Positions 43,140 through 45,532 of a DNA stretch of 45,532 nucleotides are shown here, piece by piece; position 1 is the first letter of the stretch, and the number at the start of each line of letters is the position of its first letter. The translations under genes were made by a program, and so were the position numbers. The notes under the pieces are model-generated. The model was not told the DNA's origin and did no database searches. It saw nothing but the letters and a program-made list of their open reading frames with translations. Source of the stretch: Pinisolibacter aquiterrae (GTDB lineage: Bacteria > Pseudomonadota > Alphaproteobacteria > Rhizobiales > Ancalomicrobiaceae); contig NZ_JAFNIH010000021.1 in NCBI RefSeq assembly GCF_019160155.1, positions 1 through 45,532 of the forward strand, read 5' to 3'.

Positions 43140-43422
43140 GTCTCGCCTTGCCTCCGGTCTCTGCCCCGTCACCGTCGTGACCGATTTTCCGACCGACGAC
43201 AAGCGTCCGAAGCAGTCACCGAACCGGCCACAGGTGCAGATGCCGAGACCGGCGGCGCCTCCCTCGGACGCCAATGGCAGCCGATCGACGGGTGCCGGAC
43301 GCGTCGTGGTCATTCCGGCAAGTCAAAACGAGCGGCGGTGCAACCAGTTGCACGGACGTCCGCGCAGGTTGGACTGCAGCCTTGGCGGCGGGCCCGAAAT
43401 CAACAGCCTCGAGGGAATATTA

Positions 43423-43630
43423 CTACGCGGAACAACGGGTTCCCGTGCGCTGCTCCGCAATGCGGCGGTGAACGGTCGCAACACCGATACCGAGCGTCTT
43501 CGCAATGGCAGTCGGGCCATGTCCCTCGGCGGCTAGTCGAGCAACGTCCTCTGATACCAAAAGCCGGCGACGCCCCTTGTACTTGCCCTCGCGCTTCGCC
43601 TTGGCGATGCCTTCCATCTGACGTTCACGA
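43423..43630 (-). pseudogene. Tn3-type resolvase/serine recombinase, C-terminal remnant
   Basis: About 65 residues match the end of small serine resolvases: MEGIAKAKREGKYKGRRRLL followed by a helix-turn-helix (VARLAAEGHGPTAIAKTLGI, VATVHRRIAEQ). The catalytic N-terminal domain is absent. Upstream, the frame passes into a truncated unrelated gene near 43625-43632, marking a recombination junction. It is a relic of a transposon inserted here. Confidence 0.78.
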
Positions 43631-44012
43631 CGAAGGCCTCCTCCCAGAGCGCCGCGGACGATCGGAGACCCAGCAGCTCGGAAAAGCCCATCGCATCGAG
43701 CATCTTGACGAGGTTGGGTCTCATCGTTGGGGAGCCGAATGAGCCGATGCGCTTGGTTTCACGCAGAACGGTATCTTCGTCGGCTCCTACGCGAAGTTGT
43801 GCTCGGACGGCTTTATAGGCTTCGGCGATCTGGTTCGGCCCGGGGGTGATGCCGACGATGACGAGGCGCGCGGATCGGTTCACGTACTCGAAGGGGACAT
43901 AGAAGAGTTCATCCCGCCCGTTCGAGGCCAGGAGGGTCTCCGGCGCGAGCTTGGCCGTCTCTCCGCGAAGCAGGAGCAACTCGCGGAACCGACTCAAGAG
44001 GATTGGCTGCAC
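43625..44012 (-). pseudogene. Uracil-DNA-glycosylase-superfamily-like protein, 3' truncated
   Basis: About 128 residues of an unrelated reading frame precede the resolvase junction: QPILLSRFRELLLLRGETAK, then FYVPFEYVNRSARLVIVGITPG, the last part recalling the active-site strand of uracil-DNA glycosylase folds, then GSFGSPTMRPNLVKMLDAMG. The gene loses its C-terminal half at the junction with resolvase sequence (near VVNVR), beyond which the frame reads out-of-frame resolvase DNA. The start is a GTG with AGGAAG close by. The family assignment is tentative. It lies 102 bp downstream of the Mrr-type gene on the same strand. Confidence 0.6.
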
Positions 44013-44114
44013 GTCTTCCTCCCGACGGGTCGACTCGCCGTCGACCTTTCACCCGGATCGGGCGCATTGCACCCGGTTGCACGAGACCGCCGTCCGGTTC
44101 CCGCCCGGACCACC

Positions 44115-45050
44115 TCACTCGAAGAAGTCTTCGTCGAGCCGCTTCAGGTGCAGGGTCTCCTCGATCCGGCAGCCGATGTTCCAGCGGACCATGAGGGTGG
44201 CGAGTTGGTCGCTGTCGACGAGGACGATGCGCTTGCTCAGGTATTCGGCGGTCTGGCGGGCGTCGGCGGTGAAGGTCGAGGTGGTGACGAACAGGCCCTT
44301 GGTCGCCTTGTGGCGGTCGAGGCTGCCGAAGAAGTCGCGGATCGCCCCGGCGCCGACGGTGTTGCCTTCGGCGTAGCGCTTGGCCTGGATGTAGACGCGA
44401 TCGAGCCCGAGGGCATCCTGATCGATGACGCCGTCGACGCCACCGTCGCCGCTGCGCCCCAGCGAACGGCCCGCCTGTTCGGCCGAGCCGCCGTAACCCA
44501 TGGCGAGGAGGAGCTTGACGATCAGGCGCTCGAAGAATTCGGGTGGGGCGGTACGGACGCGATCGACGAGATCCTTGGCGAGCGCCATCTCGATGCGCCG
44601 GTGCGCGGCGCGCATCACCTCGTCGGGCGTCTGATCCGCCGTGGCGGTCGGAGCGGCCGGGGCTTCTGCGGTGCCGGTCTCGGTCGGGGCGGCGACGAAT
44701 TGGCGGAACTCGGCGAAGCGCCCGAGGAACTGGTTGTCGATCCGCTCCGGATCGGTGGCGAGGACGTCGGTCCCGCGCGGCGTGATGCGGAAGTGGCCGC
44801 GCCGGGTGTTCTCCACGAGACCGGCCTTGGCGAGATAGGTCTTGGCCCAGTGCACCCGGTTGCCGAAGAGCGTCTGGCCGCCGGAGGGGATCGACTGCGT
44901 CCGTGCGGCTTCGCTGAGGGCGAGGGCGTCGGCGAGCCGGGCGACGACTTCGCCGATCCGGACCTCGCCGCCCACGGCCGCCCGCAGGACCGGCAGCATC
45001 AGGCTCTGATAGTCGGGGATCGTGTCGGTGGGTTGAACGAGTGCGGTCAT
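44115..45050 (-). CDS. mrr: Mrr-type restriction endonuclease
   Basis: The 311-residue protein has an N-terminal winged-helix domain (DYQSLMLPVLRAAVGGEVRI, LFGNRVHWAKTYLAKAGLVE, about residues 12-98) and a C-terminal PD-(D/E)XK nuclease domain: EFFERLIVKLLLAMGYGG, GRSGDGGVDGVIDQD with the catalytic Asp, and DRVYIQAKRYAEGN with the Gln-x-Lys active-site pair. Mrr enzymes cut DNA with foreign methylation. Length is typical (about 300). The start overlaps the stop of an upstream type I specificity gene, so it was once part of a restriction cassette. Confidence 0.92.
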   Translation of the reverse strand: MTALVQPTDTIPDYQSLMLPVLRAAVGGEVRIGEVVARLADALALSEAARTQSIPSGGQTLFGNRVHWAKTYLAKAGLVENTRRGHFRITPRGTDVLATDPERIDNQFLGRFAEFRQFVAAPTETGTAEAPAAPTATADQTPDEVMRAAHRRIEMALAKDLVDRVRTAPPEFFERLIVKLLLAMGYGGSAEQAGRSLGRSGDGGVDGVIDQDALGLDRVYIQAKRYAEGNTVGAGAIRDFFGSLDRHKATKGLFVTTSTFTADARQTAEYLSKRIVLVDSDQLATLMVRWNIGCRIEETLHLKRLDEDFFE

Positions 45051-45425
45051 CCGAACACCTCGGCGGAAAGCGCTGCGGCCATCGCCTCGGCCTTGGCGGC
45101 GGCGGCATCGAGGGCTCGGGCGACGGCCTCGATGCGGGTCACCTGTTCGGCGAAGGCGGTTTGGAGGGGCAAGGGGGGAAGAAGGACCCGGAATTTGGAG
45201 ATCGCTTCTTGGCTGATCTTGAAGGTCCCGTTCGTCGTTCGTGCCGCTCCTTCGATCTGCGCACGCATGAAGGCGGTTGCCCACAGAGCGGAGAGGTAAG
45301 CCGGGTCGAGGCGCGACCACACTCCTCGCAGAGCGATCATCGTATCCGGGAAGGACGTGTCGGGCATATCAATCGTAGGAAACGCACCACGCCCCACAAG
45401 CTGATTGACGTGCTCCCCATTTTCC
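45047..45425 (-). pseudogene. hsdS: Type I restriction specificity subunit (HsdS), C-terminal fragment
   Basis: About 125 residues are readable: ENGEHVNQLVGRGAFPTIDM, then YLSALWATAFMRAQIEG, GTFKISQEAISKFRVLLPPL and LQTAFAEQVTRIEAVARALD with the coiled coil that spaces target-recognition domains. The 5' part is cut off where transposase-related sequence begins at about 45425-45437. HsdS chooses the DNA target of a type I restriction-modification complex. The stop overlaps the mrr start by 4 bp. Partner hsdM and hsdR genes, if present, lie outside the window. Confidence 0.78.
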
Positions 45426-45431
45426 TGCCGG

Positions 45432-45532
45432 TCATAAGTTTGGTCCGGCGGTGATCTGGCCCTGATCGGACCGGGTGGCGAACACCGACGGCGCGAGGCC
45501 GCCGAGGCTCGAATGGGGGCGGAGGGTGTTGT
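45432..45532 (-). mobile_element. IS3-family-type transposase, C-terminal end (runs off the window)
   Basis: The minus-strand frame reads NTLRPHSSLGGLAPSVFATR then SDQGQITAGPNL and a stop (45432-45434). The YN.LRPHSSLGGLAP end is characteristic of rve-type transposases of IS3-like elements. It interrupts the hsdS gene. The element end lies within a few tens of bases left of 45432 but could not be fixed. Confidence 0.8.

Noticed and set aside
43140-43313. Cysteine-containing N-terminal extension of the CusR-like regulator (GICTCGRFGDC) as a metal sensor
   Set aside because: It needs an upstream ATG with no good ribosome-binding site and would add about 58 residues not found in OmpR-family regulators; a GTG at 43139 fits the family start.

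Overview
The window is about 45.5 kb of very GC-rich DNA with alphaproteobacterial, probably Hyphomicrobiales (Rhizobiales), character. The grounds are codon use rich in G/C third positions, tightly packed ATGA/GTGA-coupled operons, a RIME-like palindromic intergenic element, and gene families typical of that order (ACS-type MFS, GntR/FCD regulators, CaiB/BaiF transferases, PuuE, DUF2339/DUF3999, HME-RND pumps). No rRNA, tRNA or CRISPR array was seen. The window starts inside a permease gene and ends inside a transposase gene.

Region 1 (1-5732) is an aromatic-acid locus. On the minus strand lie a fumarylacetoacetate-hydrolase-fold enzyme, a branched-chain-type periplasmic binding protein and the start of a LivH permease. 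Divergently transcribed are a flavin monooxygenase of the 3-hydroxybenzoate 6-hydroxylase type and a gentisate 1,2-dioxygenase. Together they suggest uptake of an aromatic acid and its degradation through gentisate. No maleylpyruvate isomerase gene is present.

Region 2 (5764-10984) has an Lrp/AsnC regulator divergent from a homodimeric 2-oxoacid dehydrogenase E1-like protein, an arrangement resembling mdeR-mdeB. It is followed by a class III CoA-transferase and an HMG-CoA-lyase-family enzyme that are translationally coupled.

Region 3 (11015-19915) has an ACS-type transporter with a GntR/FCD regulator on the minus strand. Divergent from them is a coupled operon encoding a CapA-like protein, an asparaginase, an aspartase and an M20 amidohydrolase, followed by an unknown exported protein and a PuuE allantoinase-like protein. 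The set looks like a catabolic unit that releases aspartate from an amide or N-acyl compound and feeds fumarate plus ammonia to metabolism.

Region 4 (about 20173-27043) is bounded by two identical 33-bp direct repeats. It holds a DUF2339/DUF3999 membrane-protein pair, a decayed IS3-family element, and the 3' remnant of a serine recombinase whose end overlaps the right repeat. I read it as a degenerate integrated island.

Region 5 (27263-33286) is a signalling and electron-transfer module. A periplasmic-sensing histidine kinase and an NtrC-type sigma-54 activator sit directly upstream of a near-consensus -24/-12 promoter that would drive a seven-haem c-type cytochrome, a cytochrome b561-type membrane protein and an ethylbenzene-dehydrogenase-gamma-like haem-binding protein. 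No catalytic molybdoenzyme is encoded beside them, which makes this the most intriguing part of the window.

Region 6 (33648-43139, minus strand) is a heavy-metal (probably Cu/Ag) resistance locus: CusRS-like two-component system, RND adaptor and pump, a small GPHGG protein, a DUF411 protein and a Met/His-rich multicopper oxidase. Region 7 (43423-45532) is a decayed defence or mobile region: a resolvase tail joined to a truncated uracil-DNA-glycosylase-like gene, an Mrr-type endonuclease, the 3' end of a type I specificity gene, and the end of another insertion sequence.
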